DNA from: Macrosoma leucophasiata
Lineage: Eukaryota; Arthropoda; Insecta; Lepidoptera; Hedylidae
Assembly: GCA_036365455.1 (NCBI GenBank)
Contig: JAWQUS010000020.1
Coordinates: forward strand, 6,917,001-6,981,000
DNA: 64,000 bases
Direction of reading: 5' to 3'
Under the pieces are notes generated by a model. It did not search any database, was not told the DNA's origin, and was given only the letters and a program-made list of their open reading frames with translations. Shown here one piece after another: positions 23,990-34,639 of this stretch. A program made the translations under genes and the position numbers. Position 1 is the stretch's first letter, and every line of letters begins with the position of its first letter.

Positions 23990-24450
23990 CGTAAAATATT
24001 CAGTCGCCACTCCAATACATCATTCATTCGTCCGCCGAGAACGGTTCGACACCAATCTTCCATTTGGCAAGAAAATCGATACACGTCGTGGCCATATAAG
24101 CATTCCGGGGGAGGCAGACGGGGTGTCTTAAGGGGAGTTAAGGTTTAGTCCCGAATATTGAATTTCCCTTGGGACAAACCCGTTTCGCTTTGTCCCTTCG
24201 TTCGGGGTCGTGTGGGCCGCGATGCCCGGGCTTCAGCCTACTCCTATCCACCCGAGCTACACACACGTATAGTATAGAGGCACGAGTGTACGCCCGTGCG
24301 TAAGTGTTGGATAATAACATTGCGAGCCTACCATACGTGACTTTCACAGCGTTTGACGGGCCCTCGGGCTATGTGCTCTCTAGCTTTACATACGCGTAAT
24401 ATTCGAGTGTGTTTGAGGAGGTATTTTGCCCTATGTGATATACAGGCCTC
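23990..24450. other. GC-rich unique island
   Basis: The largest GC-rich unique patch here. It includes CATTCCGGGGGAGGCAGACGG, CCCTTGGGACAAACCCG and TTCGGGGTCGTGTGGGCCG. Overlapping frames on both strands (23810-24148, 23893-24084, 24138-24347) have no domain and are probably chance frames. It matches no repeat family in the window. Candidate regulatory or conserved non-coding element. Confidence 0.4.
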
Positions 24451-24632
24451 TCCGCTTCAAAGCCTCTAAATTAACTCTCTTTAAATAAAATTCTGTATGC
24501 ATGCCGTTTTTATTAAATTTTATTGCGTCCTTCATGCTGTTATGGCATTTTATGTTGATGTTCATGAAACTTTTTGTTTAGGTACTTCAAGGATTCAACT
24601 GGTAAAGCGAGCGAGTCGAACGCCTAATTTTT

Positions 24633-24980
24633 ATGATAAATTCTGTATTAGTCAAGACCAAAGAGAGAAAGTTCAATGGAAATAAATTATTTACTTACAT
24701 AAGATCTTCACTTATTTCCTCTATGGTTATCTTATTCATCAATTTGCGTGATGTAATTAGATATGACCATCGCACAATAAAGTGTATGAACAGGCTTGAA
24801 CAGGGTTATAGTATGGCAATATCACCCATAATATTCTTCAACAGTCTAAGTATACACTTATTAGACAAATTAGACACACAATTTAGACATGTAAAAGAAG
24901 AAACTGGCTTCTATGATATAAAGAAAAACTTGACAAATCGTGTATCTGAACTACTAAAGTGTCACAATAACAAACTGTAG
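24633..24980 (+). CDS. Unidentified 115-codon open frame
   Basis: This AT-rich frame stands apart from the chance frames because its C-terminal half looks protein-like: ISPIIFFNSLSIHLLDKLD is followed by a charged, helix-prone stretch ending LTNRVSELLKCHNNKL and a stop. The FFNSL...L pattern loosely recalls the C-terminus of some non-LTR reverse transcriptases (FNxLP), but the match is weak. No start context or neighbouring exon supports a host gene. A decayed mobile-element fragment is the likeliest reading. Confidence 0.25.
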   Translation: MINSVLVKTKERKFNGNKLFTYIRSSLISSMVILFINLRDVIRYDHRTIKCMNRLEQGYSMAISPIIFFNSLSIHLLDKLDTQFRHVKEETGFYDIKKNLTNRVSELLKCHNNKL

Positions 24981-25955
24981 AGAACAAATCTCTTTAATAT
25001 GATTTCATCAATCTCCCTTCAGCCCATAAACATAATTTGTACTGCCATGCCGTGTCTTTATGAAGAGAGCAGCTATAAGTGCATAGCGTCACGTCCCCAT
25101 GCCAACTATTCCCCCCTTCATTTACTGCTTAGAATAATGTATGGCTTGGATTCTCTTCATCAAAACGTATTTAAGAAATGTAAAAATATGCGAAATACCG
25201 GGTTTTTCGTTTTATTTATCTAGTCATATTTAAATGAGTTACTGGAACACCTGTCGAGTAAGTTCGCGATGGAGCTATGATTAGTTGACATGTTGGCATA
25301 GGTACACTTTAGATTGAGGAACTGTATCAAAACAACATAGTCATACATTTGACAAAATGTTGTAACACCAATGGTTAATTATGGTGCGAATTGGGTTGTT
25401 AAATTTGGCAGGAATTGGGTTGTTATTTTTGTGAAATTAAATTTCTATCATCCTAATTCACAGTTGGCGTCCGATTAAACTAGTATTATATAGTAATTTT
25501 CTTAATTAATATTTGCATAGAAAAGTATTGGAGAAACTATAAAAAGATGCAAGTGTAAAAAGTTAAATTGATAGTAGAGTCGCTTTTTGTTTATGTAATT
25601 CATAGGTAGAGCTTGAGCGAGCTTTAGTTGTGAAGCCCAGAAAATTAGAGAGAAGATGATCATGATATTCATTACAATATGTTAAACACGATCGTATTCC
25701 GATTAGATAACAAAACACAAATTCATAACTACTAGCACAACGGTAAACATATAAGTCCTCAACAGCAATACAACGCTCCTACAATGAGATCCGTACATTT
25801 TCTTTGTACCTGCATTACTACAGGCAACAATATTGGCTTATAATACCAATAGACTGCAACATTAGCGTTATGTAACAACACTGCACCACTGATTGAAATA
25901 GCAACCGCATAAACTGAAAACCTCGAAATGAATTTAGAATCTTCTTTTATATAAA
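24981..25955. other. Unique AT-rich stretch
   Basis: No gene recognised. Contains two near repeats of GAATTGGGTTGTTA (about 25388 and 25411). Confidence 0.4.
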
Positions 25956-25959
25956 ATCA

Positions 25960-26089
25960 TGTTACCAACAGGAGAAGCCACTGATTCCCGAAATACAGTG
26001 AAAACTAGTTCGGGAATCTATGGATTCAACATATAAATTGATGTAACTATCTTCTTGTCAATAAACATATTATTATTATTGCTATAAAA
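25960..26089 (+). mobile_element. LINE 3' end remnant
   Basis: CCCGAAATACAGTGAAAACTAG, then TGATGTAACTATCTTCTTG, then CAATAAACATATTATTATTATT. This parallels the 37.4 kb copy (CTGAAATACAGGGTATCCTAG ... AATAAA ... ATTATT), a Jockey/CR1-type 3' UTR with an (ATT)n tail. Confidence 0.55.
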
Positions 26090-26397
26090 TCAATTGCTGT
26101 TCGTTAGTCTCGCTAAAACTCAAGAACGGCTGAACCGATTTGGCTAATTTTGGTTACATAAAAATCAATTGTTGTTCGTTAGTCTCGCTAAAACTCGAGA
26201 AAAACTGAACCGATTTGGCTAATTTAGTTTTGAATGATTTTTGGAAGTCTAAGGAAGGCTTAAAAGGTAAGAAAATAAGAAGAAAGAGAAGTAGTAAAAA
26301 TCATAATTTCATTTTCCCACACAAATAGTTCGTATCTATCAAACATTTGACACATCATTTCATTCTGAGGCAATACAAAGTTTGCCGGGTCAGCTAG
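26090..26397 (+). mobile_element. Helitron with duplicated 5' end
   Basis: The intact unit is 26165-26397: it starts TCAATTGTTGTTCGTTAG after an A and ends GCCGGGTCAGCTAG before a T, giving A|TC...CTAG|T. A tandem copy of the first about 75 bp (26090-26164, TCAATTGCTGTTCG) sits directly upstream. Non-coding; minus frame 26260-26466 is an artefact. Confidence 0.85.
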
Positions 26398-26607
26398 TAA
26401 ATAATAAATACCTGCATTAAAATTGCGAATACAAAAAGATCTTCTGAAAATATGTGAAATTGGCAATGCAAATATGTTTTTATGTGCAGAACACCGAGTA
26501 ACTCAAGGCACTGTTGACGTAAAAGAAATATTGTTGTCCAAGTATGATGGATGATGCGCAGCGGTGAGGGAACGTGAAGTGAGTTTGTTTTACTTCGTCA
26601 GATATAC

Positions 26608-26895
26608 CATAGAGCAACACCGGAGGGGAGCAGCCATATGCAGGCTATCCCCTCTATCAAAGTACAAGCCCAAATGGGCCTATACCTGTCGCCTAGATGT
26701 TTAAATGTGTGCGTGAAATTGTTTCTGTATTTTGTTAAAGTCAAGGTGTGAGTTTCGTAGTAATAGACGATTTTTGTAGTGTGCGTGTGTGTCGCACACA
26801 TTTCCCGCCGCAAAAAATGACAGACTGTTTTGCATGGGTAAAAAAAGCAATGGCTACTCCAGTCCGCCGCGGCCGGTGGTCCGTGTTGCTCTATG
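26608..26895. mobile_element. hAT-like MITE, short copy
   Basis: The ends CATAGAGCAACAC and GTGTTGCTCTATG are perfect inverted repeats, with looser pairing inward. The interior matches the 39.8-40.5 kb copy: GTTAAAGTCAAGGTGTGAGTTTCG and CAAAAAATGACAGACTG. The flanking 8 bp are only partly alike. It is 288 bp and non-coding; both frames over it are shadows. Confidence 0.85.
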
Positions 26896-27032
26896 GAATA
26901 TAAGGGGCCTATACCCTCTAATATGTTCATATCGTACTTTTTACGTAATGAAGTATGTGAGTTGCCTACCAGGCAGGTAATAGTATCATAACTCTTCGTT
27001 ATTAAGAATTTTGTATTGATTTTGATTTTATA

Positions 27033-27250
27033 ACTGTCTCAGTAGCGTAGTGGTAGCAGGGCACTACTACTACGCTGGGGGTGGGTCCTGGGTTCGATTA
27101 CCGGGTCGGGGACTATTCTGATAGTGAATAAAGATAAAGAGAAATATAAATACAGAGATAAAGGATTTTAAACCATTATCTCTGGACAATGGTTTAAAAT
27201 CCTTTATCTCTGGTTCTATCGGGATTTTTCCATTTTCTGGAAGTTACCCT
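27033..27250 (+). mobile_element. Family B SINE head and inverted duplication
   Basis: The tRNA-like head is clear: CAGTAGCGTAGTGGTAGCAG and CTGGGTTCGATTACCGGG. Downstream, a 25-bp arm (27153-27177) is perfectly mirrored at 27188-27212 around a 10-nt loop. The mirrored arm is the normal family B body (TTTAAAATCCTTTATCTCTG), so the first arm is an inverted duplicate. The element stops at CTGGAAGTTACC, where family A sequence begins. Confidence 0.8.
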
Positions 27251-27352
27251 ACAGGGCCGTACATTACCACCTGACCGGAACACGATAGTGCTGGACACTT
27301 CCATTTAGCGGCAAGTATATTTGGTAATGCGGTGGAGATCTACCACCAGTAA
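27251..27352 (-). repeat. Family A, 5' part only
   Basis: From ACAGGGCCGTACATTACC to TCTACCACCAGTAAC, abutting the broken family B copy. About 35 bp of the normal 5' end (between GGTGG and the AGATCTACC motif) is missing. Confidence 0.8.
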
Positions 27353-27459
27353 CAACGTTCAGTAACATCCAAAAGTAGCCGCGACGCCTTATATATATTT
27401 TTTAATCTTCTGCAATATGAGTTAAGCGTTCTTACCGTTTTTATTGCTGCGTGTTGCAC

Positions 27460-27645
27460 ATTTCCAAACTCCGAGGACTACTGGAATATACCATTCTTCG
27501 GAAGTTTTCCAGTGCCATTCACAGAATTTGATAATGTGCCCGGAGATGTCAATAAACGCACAATCAAATGACCCATCATAACTGGCGAATCGTGGGGCGA
27601 AGCATGTATGCTTGCAGGGATGGATTTATCTCTGCATGTATTTTT
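27460..27645 (+). repeat. Family B body fragment
   Basis: TTTTCCAGTGCCATTCACAG, ATAATGTGCCCGGAGATGTC and CTGGCGAATCGTGGGG appear in family order, then the tail region with GCATGTATGCTTGCAGG. The head is missing. It is about 100 bp from the head fragment at 27.0-27.25 kb. Confidence 0.7.
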
Positions 27646-27647
27646 TT

Positions 27648-27919
27648 TTGTATGTATTGGTAGTGGCAACCAAGCATGCAGTTCACATTGATGTTAAGTG
27701 ATGACTGCAGCCTATAGACATCCACACAAAATCAAAATGCAGATGCGTTACCACTCCTAAGGCCTTAGGTGTTATGCCTCTGTGCCGGAAATTACAGGGC
27801 CATATACTACCTGATCGGAACACGATACTACTGAACACTACCATTTAGCGGCAAGTACATTAGGTTATGCGGTGGTGCCTTCGCCCGCGAGCTCCGTCAC
27901 TGAGCTCTACCACCAGTAA
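27648..27919 (-). repeat. Family A, full-length
   Basis: TTTGTATGTATTGGTAGTGGC at the tail end through GAGCTCTACCACCAGTAAC. Nearly complete, with a few small indels. Confidence 0.88.
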
Positions 27920-28029
27920 CGTCGTAATAAAACTACACAATTTCGCTACATCTATAAAGTGACTCGCACATTAATACATGTGACACCGAAGCTCTATAGA
28001 ACAGTCTCGAAGTCGATATTCACGTAGCG

Positions 28030-28175
28030 CCGGGTTTCCAATCAGGCCCCTTTGTCCCCGTTGAGCTATTGGAGGTGACATATGTCAGGTACATTATCTA
28101 TCCCAGACTTTAATCCCGCGGATCGAACTGGTGCGATTGTAGCCGGCTGTGCTACCTGATTAATTGGTACCGGAA
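28030..28175 (-). repeat. Possible degraded tRNA-like element
   Basis: On the minus strand GGTAGCACAGCCGGCTAC is followed by CCAGTTCGATCCGCGGG, resembling A- and B-box spacing. A second AATAGCTCAACGGGG lies beyond. It does not fold into a convincing tRNA by eye. It could be an old tRNA-derived SINE of another family. Confidence 0.3.
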
Positions 28176-28329
28176 CAGATATGAACACGAAACCTCTCTA
28201 AGGCACATAAAAAAGTGTTTTTACACGCATTATTTTATGAGCTTGAACGCTTTAATATGTCCGTAAAGTTTAAAACATGAAAAATTATATTTATATATTT
28301 ATAATTATATATTTTCGTACACCCTACCT

Positions 28330-28492
28330 ACTTCTTCGTCTTGTATCCTTTTACCAGGTTGCCTGGAAGAAATCGCTGCCTGAGCGATAAGGCCGCCTTC
28401 TGTACCTATTCTGTATTTTATAATTTTCTGTGTATTTTCCTGTCAACTGGTGTACAATAAAGTATATTATTATTATTATTATTTATAATTGA
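28330..28492 (+). mobile_element. LINE 3' UTR with (ATT)n tail
   Basis: ACCAGGTTGCCTGGAAGAAATCG, GCGATAAGGCCGCCTTCTG and GTGTACAATAAAG followed by (ATT)n. This is the well-known 3' UTR of a lepidopteran Jockey/CR1-like LINE. No coding sequence remains. Confidence 0.8.
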
Positions 28493-29121
28493 ATACTTAA
28501 GTATTAGAAGTACTAGTACTAGAACTTTAATAAGTTTAGTCCTAAAGGCTCAAAGTAATTTAATAACAAATAACTTTTAGTACCTCAGACTGAAAATAAA
28601 AATTTAATTTACCCAACAATTTAATATATTAAAATAAGGAATAAAATATGCTGTAAGTCATAGAGCCTTTCTTGACAACCCAAGAAGCCTTGTTAAAGCA
28701 TCGGTCCAGAATCACGTTCGCTTTGAAAAACTTCCTTTGATGCTCTCTCCTTGTTACAATAACGTGTATTAGCGTTTTATATTATTATAACCCTTATTTC
28801 TATTTGTATTCAATCCAATTTGGAATATCAAATAACACGTGAAAAAAGAACTTTTTCAATAATTTCATGACTGGAAATTGGTTTACTTTCCGCGAATTGA
28901 ATTCTACGTGATCTAACATTTCAACTTTTTTTTTACTAATTTCATGCATCACTAACATAAAACGTCTCAATCGGAAGTAGGTACGTGGGAAGCGTGGTGG
29001 GAACTACCATATCGGCATAGTCTAAAGAACGTATCTATTAATTATTATTGGTCTTTATTTTGACTTATGACATAATATCTATTGGCTATGAACTACTTTT
29101 CAGCCAAGCTTTGAACGTTAT

Positions 29122-29265
29122 AAAGGCAAATAAGCCTGCAGTTTACATGGATGATAAATTAATATCAACCCAAAAACAGGAAGTCAAAATGCAAATGTAT
29201 TAGGTACTACCTCCTAGGTTTAAGTTATTTTGAATCTATGGCAGTTATTAAATAGGCGTATAAAT
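29122..29265 (-). repeat. Family A, old partial copy
   Basis: AAATAAGCCTGCAGTTTACATGG, GTCAAAATGCAAATGTATTAGG and a degenerate GCAGTTATTAAATAGGC in order. Strongly diverged. Confidence 0.5.
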
Positions 29266-29339
29266 AGTTATAATGGTCGATGGCTTAAATTGAATAGTCT
29301 CAGTTTCATCTCATCTTAGTGGGCCTGCGAATAGGACGT

Positions 29340-29390
29340 AAACTTGTTTTGTACCGCTACGGTGATACAAAGTACTCCGGGGCAGCTGAT
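29340..29390 (+). mobile_element. Possible Helitron 3' end remnant
   Basis: GATACAAAGTACTCCGGGGCAGCTGAT resembles AATACAAAGTTTGCCGGGTCAGCTAGT of intact Helitrons nearby. Only the last about 30 bp can be compared. Confidence 0.35.
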
Positions 29391-29399
29391 AAAATTTAA

Positions 29400-30835
29400 A
29401 AATATATCTGTCAAGATAAGAAGATCTTACATCTCTTATGAACCGGAGGGGCCTTACGATTTGTTCATTATTTTTCATTTCAAAATTAATTGTAAATAGA
29501 GAATTTTTTGTATTTAAGAAATCGATACACTTTTGATTTTTCAACCGTAAATGTATAATGCCTGTTTGTGATTAACATTCACGAACTGAGAATTCCACTT
29601 TGGTAAACTTTTTGATGCTCAGCGAAAGCCTTCGTTCACTTACAAAGAAAAAAGAAATTGCCGCCATTTTTACAAATGACACTTACGTATTTTTCTTTTT
29701 AATTTTCCCCTTCGTATGACATGACTGGCTGGATTGAAATTGGTGCCGTAAAAATATCGTTTTTAATCCCAAATAAAAACGATGCTCGAAATAATTATTT
29801 GGCATTCGTGATTTAAATAATGGTCAATGAATTACGAGTAGGTACAGCATTGTTTAATGGTCACAATTACTGCTAAAACAATGGATTGGAAGTCACATGC
29901 AGAGTTTTAGACTAAACTTCGCTTTTGCCCTTTGTCGTAACCCTTTCTATTAATGCACGATCCTTCATTGTTTTCGGAGGGCGAAAATTAATCTCAGTTT
30001 ATTTCTTTGATCGTGATATTTGGAATAAAGGGCAGGCCCTGACAGCTATGAAGTGACGGATATGTAAATTGTTTTCGTCTCTTTGTCATTTGGTTTAAAC
30101 GCATGTTGTGTGTATTGTAATCGTATTTGATAAAAGGGTTATAGAGAAGTATAGAATAACACTATTGTTCATGATAAAATTTTAAGATAATTTTCTCATA
30201 TCACCTGGGGTAAAGAGAAAAAAGTTGTAAGTACTTATTGAGTAAAAGTAGTTCTTTCCGTCTGAATTCTGGCCTCTGGCCAATAAAACCTCTATGCAAA
30301 TGAAAGAAGTAGATTTCCATAGAATTTTAGATGCTTTCATCTGCGTTGGTACCTACACAATTTTTCGTCTGTGTTTTATTCAACAACTTTCACAGGTAGG
30401 TTCACTTAATACTTGCATTGCATGAACCGATAATTCAAATACTTTTTTAAACCTATGTTTGTCCTATGTGTAGGAACCTACCGAATCAGGGGCAAGCATA
30501 TTTTTAACATAAATCGCACACATTACCGATATATCTACCACGAAAATCAACGAAAATCCATTATAAATAGATTAAAGCTAAATTAGTTGAATGTAGGTAT
30601 GTTTGTAGATATTTTATTTTTTATCTGACGCTGCTAAAATTGTCTATGTCCTATTCAAATAATTGTTGTTGAGGCTTATTAGGTAAGGGTAAGATGGAGC
30701 TGGCATACCATTATGGGAAAAGCCTCTAAAAATGTTAGAAAAAAAAAATTCTACCACGAAACTAAAGATAATTTATAACAAACGGTAAAATCGACGTTCT
30801 TATGTACTAGAAAATATCAATCGGGATTACTCAAG
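29400..30835. other. Unique AT-rich stretch
   Basis: No gene, RNA or repeat recognised. Confidence 0.45.
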
Positions 30836-30844
30836 ACCCGCGAA

Positions 30845-31100
30845 GTAGGAGGTTTTTAGGGTTTCGTAGCCTACAAGAACCCTTGTAGTTTCGCCAAGAC
30901 CGTCCGTCCGTCTGTCCGTAGCTATGCTCGTATACGTGCTAGGAAGAATAGCAGAATGTCCGGCAATGAAATAGTGAAAAATATTTTTTTTGTAGGGTAT
31001 TCTCTCCTACACGTAAAGTGGGGCGGAGTTTTTTCCTTCACTCACCCCATTGTGTGGTGTGTCGTTGGATAGGTATTTAAAATTGTGAGTTTGAGAATTA
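30845..31100 (+). repeat. GTCC/GTCT-associated interspersed repeat
   Basis: GGGTTTCGTAGCCTACAAGAACCC, then GACCGTCCGTCCGTCTGTCCG, and further on GTGTGGTGTGTCGTTGGATAGG. This series is a common lepidopteran microsatellite-associated repeat. Ends are not defined here. Confidence 0.6.
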
Positions 31101-31139
31101 GGGAACCATTAACAAAATATTAACCACTAAAGTAGGATT

Positions 31140-31620
31140 TTTTGTTACATTCAAAAGTGGTCATAGTTTATGTTTTAAATTCAAATAGAGGGGTAAGGAG
31201 GGGGGGGCTCTCCCATCTACCAGCCCTATTTGGATGCATGAAGAAAATCATGGTGTTAATGCATATACTTAGCTACCCAATTTTAAACAAAAACTATGAG
31301 TTCACGAATATTGTTATAATAGTCGTTTTCCATATAAAATGTTCTGGAAAACAGAACCTTAAATTACCCGTGGCCCGACACGCACTTAGGTTACCTGCCT
31401 CGGTTTTTTCATCCATAGACTTTCTCAAATATCTTGTAAAGTTGTTTCATAGTAGACTAATATCCGGTGTACACCGCATGTCAGTTTATATATTGACGTA
31501 TCAATACACGTATAGTCGATACAGTATAGGGGTGGTTGGAAAAGATAAGACATATCAAACTGTTGTGAAATCGTTATTCAATATTCAGTATGTAGACGAA
31601 ATCTTTAAGTAACTTTTCGG
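31140..31620 (+). other. Long open frame, probably not coding
   Basis: A 156-codon frame (31142-31612) is open, but it has low-complexity composition, no recognisable domain and no similarity to other parts of the window. It starts next to an interspersed repeat. Chance is the simplest explanation. Confidence 0.2.
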
Positions 31621-31678
31621 TAAGGTTTTTATCCTATTCAAAATAATAATATTTAGATGATATTATCAAGCAACGGTA

Positions 31679-32009
31679 TATAATTTTAAACGTAACTTCA
31701 CGCCTGTAATCCCCGAAGGGGTAGGCAGAGGTAAATGCATGCATTCAAGCATACATGCAAACACCCACGATTCGCCGGTTACGTTTTGGCCCATGTAACA
31801 GGTGGCGAGCCTGTTGACATCTCCGGGCACATTACCAAACTTTGAGGTACTGGGAAATTTCCAGAAAATGGAAAAATCCCAATAGAACCAGAGACAAAGG
31901 CTTTTTCACCATTATCTCTGATAACCCCCTACCCGGGAATCGAACCCAGGACCTCAGCGTAGTAGTAGTGGCCTGCTACCACTAGGCTACCGAGGCAGTT
32001 ATAATTTTA
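31679..32009 (-). mobile_element. Family B SINE, full-length with 10-bp target duplication
   Basis: The element is about 31689-31999. It has the same head (CCTCGGTAGCCTAGTGGTAG; GGGTTCGATTCCCGGG on minus) and the same CTCTGCCTACCCCTTCGGGG tail as the 11.4 kb copy. TATAATTTTA flanks it perfectly (31679-31688, 32000-32009). Confidence 0.93.
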
Positions 32010-32104
32010 TTATTAGGTTAACGTGGTTTGTCTGAAATTCCGATATGTCAGTTGTTTTGGAATGTTTTAATATAGGTACATTCAATGCGATTCGCTGAGT
32101 ATGT

Positions 32105-32300
32105 TTTTTAAGGTTCCGTGGTAAATTAGGAGCCTTTATAGTTTCGCCTTGTCCGTCTGTCTGTCTGTCTGTCTGTCTGTGGGGCCACGGTTTAGCGCAA
32201 AAACTATTCGTACTAGAGACCCGAAATTTGGCCGAGAACGGTAAAATTCGGTTTCAGAATTTCCTTAGGAGTAAATCCAATTCAGTATCCATTCGAAAAG
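32105..32300 (+). repeat. (GTCT)n-associated repeat
   Basis: AAGGTTCCGTGGTAAATTAGG, then about seven GTCT units (about 32155-32180), then GGGGCCACGGTTTAGCG and GACCCGAAATTTGGCC. Related in layout to the repeat at 30.9 kb. Confidence 0.65.
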
Positions 32301-32380
32301 CATAAGTTTCTTAAATGTTTACTATTGATATTTTTTATTATATAGGTACCTACTTCTAGCGTTATTTGATTTTTTTATCT

Positions 32381-32573
32381 GTCAAAATGCAGATGCGTTG
32401 CCACCACTGAGACTTCAGTTGTTATGTCTCTATGAGAGCTAATACGGGGCCATACATTACCATCTAACCGGAATCCGATAGTGCTGTACACTACCATCTG
32501 ATGGTAGATAGATTTGACTATGCGGTGGTGCCTACGACATCGAGTCCCCTACACTGGGACTCTGCCACCAGTA
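32381..32573 (-). repeat. Family A, second subfamily, partial
   Basis: Starts within the body (GTCAAAATGCAGATGCG), and has GGGGCCATACATTACCATC and CTCTGCCACCAGTAG. Features such as CCATCTAACCGG mark the second subfamily. The 3' tail part is missing. Confidence 0.8.
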
Positions 32574-32820
32574 GATATTCTTACTTACGCATTACGGTTT
32601 CCAGATTAAAGATTTATCAGATAGCTTGAATTTTAGTTATTTTGTAAACCTTTACAAAGAATCAATTAGAAAAGCCTTATCTTCATTTCTTGACAAGAAT
32701 TTATAATAGTTCGACGAACGAATAAATATAGTGAAAATTTATCTGCATTAATGGACTCGATAGCTGCCAAGATACATACAACATATTTCAAGATACATAG
32801 AGCGCATTACGCATTCCCTT

Positions 32821-32849
32821 TAATCTCAAGGTGAGGTACCTTGAGATTA
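32821..32849. repeat. Perfect short hairpin
   Basis: TAATCTCAAGGT is mirrored at 32838-32849 with a 5-nt loop. No T-run or other RNA-gene signal around it. Confidence 0.8.
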
Positions 32850-33164
32850 TTCAATATACACTAACGTGGAATGAAATGTCACAGCAAATGAGTTTAATTC
32901 TAAACTATCCAAAACACAAGGCATACCACCCTTAACCCATACACGAAACGTTCATTTACTGGCAGACTAATTTATCCCGTCTAATTCAACCCTTAACAAG
33001 ACGCTGTCCGTACTTTGAACGTATACGTAAATATAGTTTGTATGTATTCAGTTAAGCCTTCCAAAAGTAGATCTCGGCACACACGGGAGCGGCACTCACA
33101 CATGCAGAGTAAAGCCGCAAGGCACGTAACATAAGGAGCTTTGAAATTAATTTAGCTCGGAACT

Positions 33165-33315
33165 AGCTGGCAAATGGATAGACGTGAGCCCGGCGTGGGG
33201 GGATCCCCCGATAGGCGGTGGGCGGCGTGCGAGGCCGTGTGTCGGGTAAATTCGGCGTTTAGGCGAACCTTTGTGGCAAGACCGCTGTGCTTAGAAGTAA
33301 TTGTGTTCGAGTTGT
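33165..33315. other. GC-rich unique island
   Basis: GAGCCCGGCGTGGGGGGATC, GGCGGTGGGCGGCGTGCGAGG. GC-rich compared with its surroundings and not repeated in the window. Candidate regulatory DNA. Confidence 0.35.
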
Positions 33316-33654
33316 AAGGGTTTCATTACGTACAATTGTGATTAACGTTTACGTAACGCGAGCATATTTACGCTTTTTTTGTATCGCTGTACCGTATACG
33401 TTATTATAAAAATTATTTGATGAGATTTGCCCATTTTTTCCGATTTCTGGATGATATACCTATTTTAATCCAGAACAAAATTTCTAACTTTTGTAATAGG
33501 TAACAAAAGAAAAAAGGTACTTATTTAACGCGTCAGAACACGTTACAAGTTTTTTTTTTTAATTCTAGGTATGTGATGAAATTACTTTTATATTGAATTT
33601 GATTTAGAATTCTGTAGATAAGAATGCGCATTCTGATGTTATTTTATGGCATAG

Positions 33655-33965
33655 TCAGCAGAGACATCTATGCTCGGCGTTTCCCAGCGAAATCGAATCA
33701 GAAATTAGAAGATTCGCATGAGATCCAAAGTAGCTGACATAGCCCACCGAATAGCAAAACTCAAGCGTCGGTGGGTAGTACATACAGCTCGCCGTTGGAG
33801 TAGAAGAGTACTCGACCGTGTTCTGGAAGTAGAAGCGTACGTAATCCCTCAAGAAAGTGGGCCAACAACTAGGAGAAGGTCGCGGAAAATTGCTGGAGAA
33901 CCGTTATGACAATCTTTGGGGGAGACAATTGTCCAGCAGTAAGCGTCATTCGGTTGAAGTAATGA
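33655..33965 (+). pseudogene. LINE reverse transcriptase C-terminus, second RTE-like family
   Basis: Frame pieces read MLGVSQRNRIRN..., RSKVADIAHRIAKLKRRWVVHTARRW and TTRRRSRKIAGEP. They match the C-terminal region of lepidopteran endonuclease-reverse transcriptases (consensus MLGVSLRDRIRNEEIR ... RWAGHIARR). The frame is broken. It ends in GTCCAGCAGTAAGCGTCATTCGG and a TAATGATTATCATGA tail, a decayed TGATGA-type tail. Confidence 0.8.
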
Positions 33966-34022
33966 TTATCATGAAGTTAAAATGTGGTGATATACTAGAT
34001 ATACTCATGCCATCAAAGCCAC

Positions 34023-34061
34023 GCCATAATTTTATGCAATTCAATTGCATAAAATTATGGC
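34023..34061. repeat. Perfect 19-bp hairpin, 1-nt loop
   Basis: GCCATAATTTTATGCAATT is mirrored exactly at 34043-34061 around a single C. It lies next to the LINE end at 33.66-33.97 kb and shows no pol III terminator. Confidence 0.9.
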
Positions 34062-34630
34062 CTAACCTAACACTGAATTTCAATATTATAGCGGCCTTTG
34101 AGCCCTCATTTTTAACAATCTAGTTGAGGTTTACTTTTTTATAATAGGTAACAGATCAAAGTAAGGGACACAAATCACTACACAGTTCCACAAATAGATA
34201 TCTAGCCATCCTATCCATGTAACCATCCTAGGCCATTATAAAATACCGAAATGGAGCACGAAAATAATCTCCACAATAATAACGGATATAACGGAATAAT
34301 ATATTTTTTATATCCGTTCGCCACCTCTTAAGGCCTCGATATCCTTTAGTCCATGTATGTTAACCAAAAATATATTTGTGTCAGACACAAACTTTTCTAT
34401 CTTTTAATAATCATACAAATATTCTGCTTTTTGTCGTGTCGTAGATTGATTAATATTTCTTTAATTATCATAAAGTTGTAGTCTTTTGTAATTAATTGGA
34501 CATACGTAGGCGGCTGTTTTCCAGATAGTACTAATCTTCTTTAATTGGTAATCGATGAGCTCAAAGGGGTCTCAGCCTGAAAAATGAGTGCTACTTTAAT
34601 ATGACTATTAACGTTTTGTAAAAATAGATC
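34062..34630. other. Unique stretch with a local repeat
   Basis: No gene. ATATCCGTTCGCCACCTCTTAAGGCC (about 34311) recurs diverged near 35340 (ATATCCGCTCGTCGTCTTCAAGGGCC). The shared downstream words GTGTCAGACACA (34379, 35424) show a duplicated block of about 100 bp. Confidence 0.45.
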
Positions 34631-34639
34631 GCTTTTTTT

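Noticed and set aside
27036..27115. A genuine tRNA gene at GTAGTGGTAGCAG...GGTTCGATTACCGGG
   Set aside because: It is the head of family B, repeated at 11.6 and 31.9 kb (truncated at 52.9 kb) with SINE bodies attached.
31142..31612. 156-codon frame as a host gene
   Set aside because: No motif, low-complexity composition and no splice or promoter context; kept only as a low-confidence non-coding note.
34023..34061. microRNA precursor
   Set aside because: The stem is only 19 bp with a 1-nt loop, too short for a usable precursor; the same holds for the 40773, 48687 and 63496 hairpins.
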